64,000 nucleotides of DNA from assembly GCF_030551875.1 (NCBI RefSeq), contig NZ_JAUOZU010000012.1, forward strand, positions 1 to 64,000, given 5' to 3'. A model generated the notes under the pieces. The model saw only the letters and a list, made by a program, of their open reading frames with translations. It was not told the DNA's origin and ran no database searches. Positions 63,822 through 64,000 of the stretch are shown here, piece by piece (the first letter of the stretch is position 1; the number at the start of each line of letters is the position of its first letter). Position numbers and translations under genes: made by a program. This DNA is from Fluviirhizobium alvei. GTDB taxonomy: Bacteria; Pseudomonadota; Alphaproteobacteria; Rhizobiales; Rhizobiaceae.

Positions 63822-64000
63822 GCGGTAACTTTGGCAATTTCCCCGGCCGTTGAACAGAATTACCAGGCGGCCCCTTCAACAACACTTGTGTAAAGCCGCG
63901 TCAAAACACCGCTCCGGCTCACCCGCAACTGTTGATGTTGCCTGACCCTTGTCATGGACGGAAGTGGTCTTTTCCGCTAAGGGAGGCAATCGCTCGCAGC
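63822..64000. other. Right-edge region upstream of xseA
   Basis: No coding sequence is recognised. An AAGGGAGG near 63979-63986 could be a ribosome binding site for a rightward gene beginning just outside the window. Confidence 0.3.

Noticed and set aside
1..64000. CRISPR arrays, rRNA operons or prophage modules
   Set aside because: No regularly spaced direct repeats, rRNA sequence or phage structural genes were seen.

Overview
The window is chromosomal DNA from an alphaproteobacterium of the order Hyphomicrobiales, most likely a Rhizobiaceae member (Rhizobium/Agrobacterium type). This rests on the GC-rich sequence, GcrA with clustered GANTC sites, CobST cobaltochelatase, a cyclic beta-1,2-glucan synthase, FrcBCA-like sugar uptake, the argD-argF-hslO cluster and the cobT-cobS-DnaJ-like-bolA neighbourhood. 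All product names come from reading translations and motifs; no database search was run.

Region 1-18477 looks accessory. It opens with an IS6-type transposase and closes with a decayed IS110 transposase fragment joined to a decayed IS3-family (IS407-like) element. Between them lies a stress and envelope set: a DUF3309 micro-protein, a CsbD-like protein, a 1434-residue soluble CheB-CheR-PAS-kinase-receiver-receiver-LuxR polypeptide, a small lipoprotein-like product, a two-domain universal stress protein, and a 2804-residue cyclic-glucan-synthase-like enzyme overlapping the stress-protein stop codon. A tRNA-Thr(CGT) at 18478-18553 has its 3' end facing this block, which suggests an island at a tRNA site.

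Region 18676-29243 is mostly core: nitronate monooxygenase, a membrane-anchored hypothetical protein, phoR and ppk2 diverging from a Pho-box-like sequence, gcrA with a GANTC cluster upstream, argD, argF, hslO, and an amidohydrolase convergent with hslO. Region 29276-34450 holds a spermidine/putrescine-type ABC transporter (binding protein and two permeases, no ATPase gene in the operon) ending in the amidohydrolase, then apaG, pyrE and a LysR regulator.

Region 34536-45254 holds a 42-codon gene with a strong ribosome binding site, a protein kinase fused to a UspA domain with a partner phosphoesterase, a DUF805 protein, sthA, a phytase-esterase-like protein, cobT, cobS, a J-domain protein, bolA and pyrC. 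Region 45419-50389 is an frcBCA-like sugar ABC transporter facing a ROK regulator that is coupled to a RbsD/FucU mutarotase. A three-hairpin RNA candidate (about 50452-50607) precedes a MarR regulator.

Region 51142-55950 is a visibly AT-richer surface-polysaccharide island: hexapeptide acetyltransferase, frameshifted sulfotransferase-like gene, two family-2 glycosyltransferases and a repeat protein. The right end returns to core genes: pirin, class II glutamine amidotransferase, coaBC, an M29 aminopeptidase coupled to a ProC-like reductase, a flavodoxin-fold oxidoreductase and xseA. No rRNA, CRISPR array or phage module was seen.
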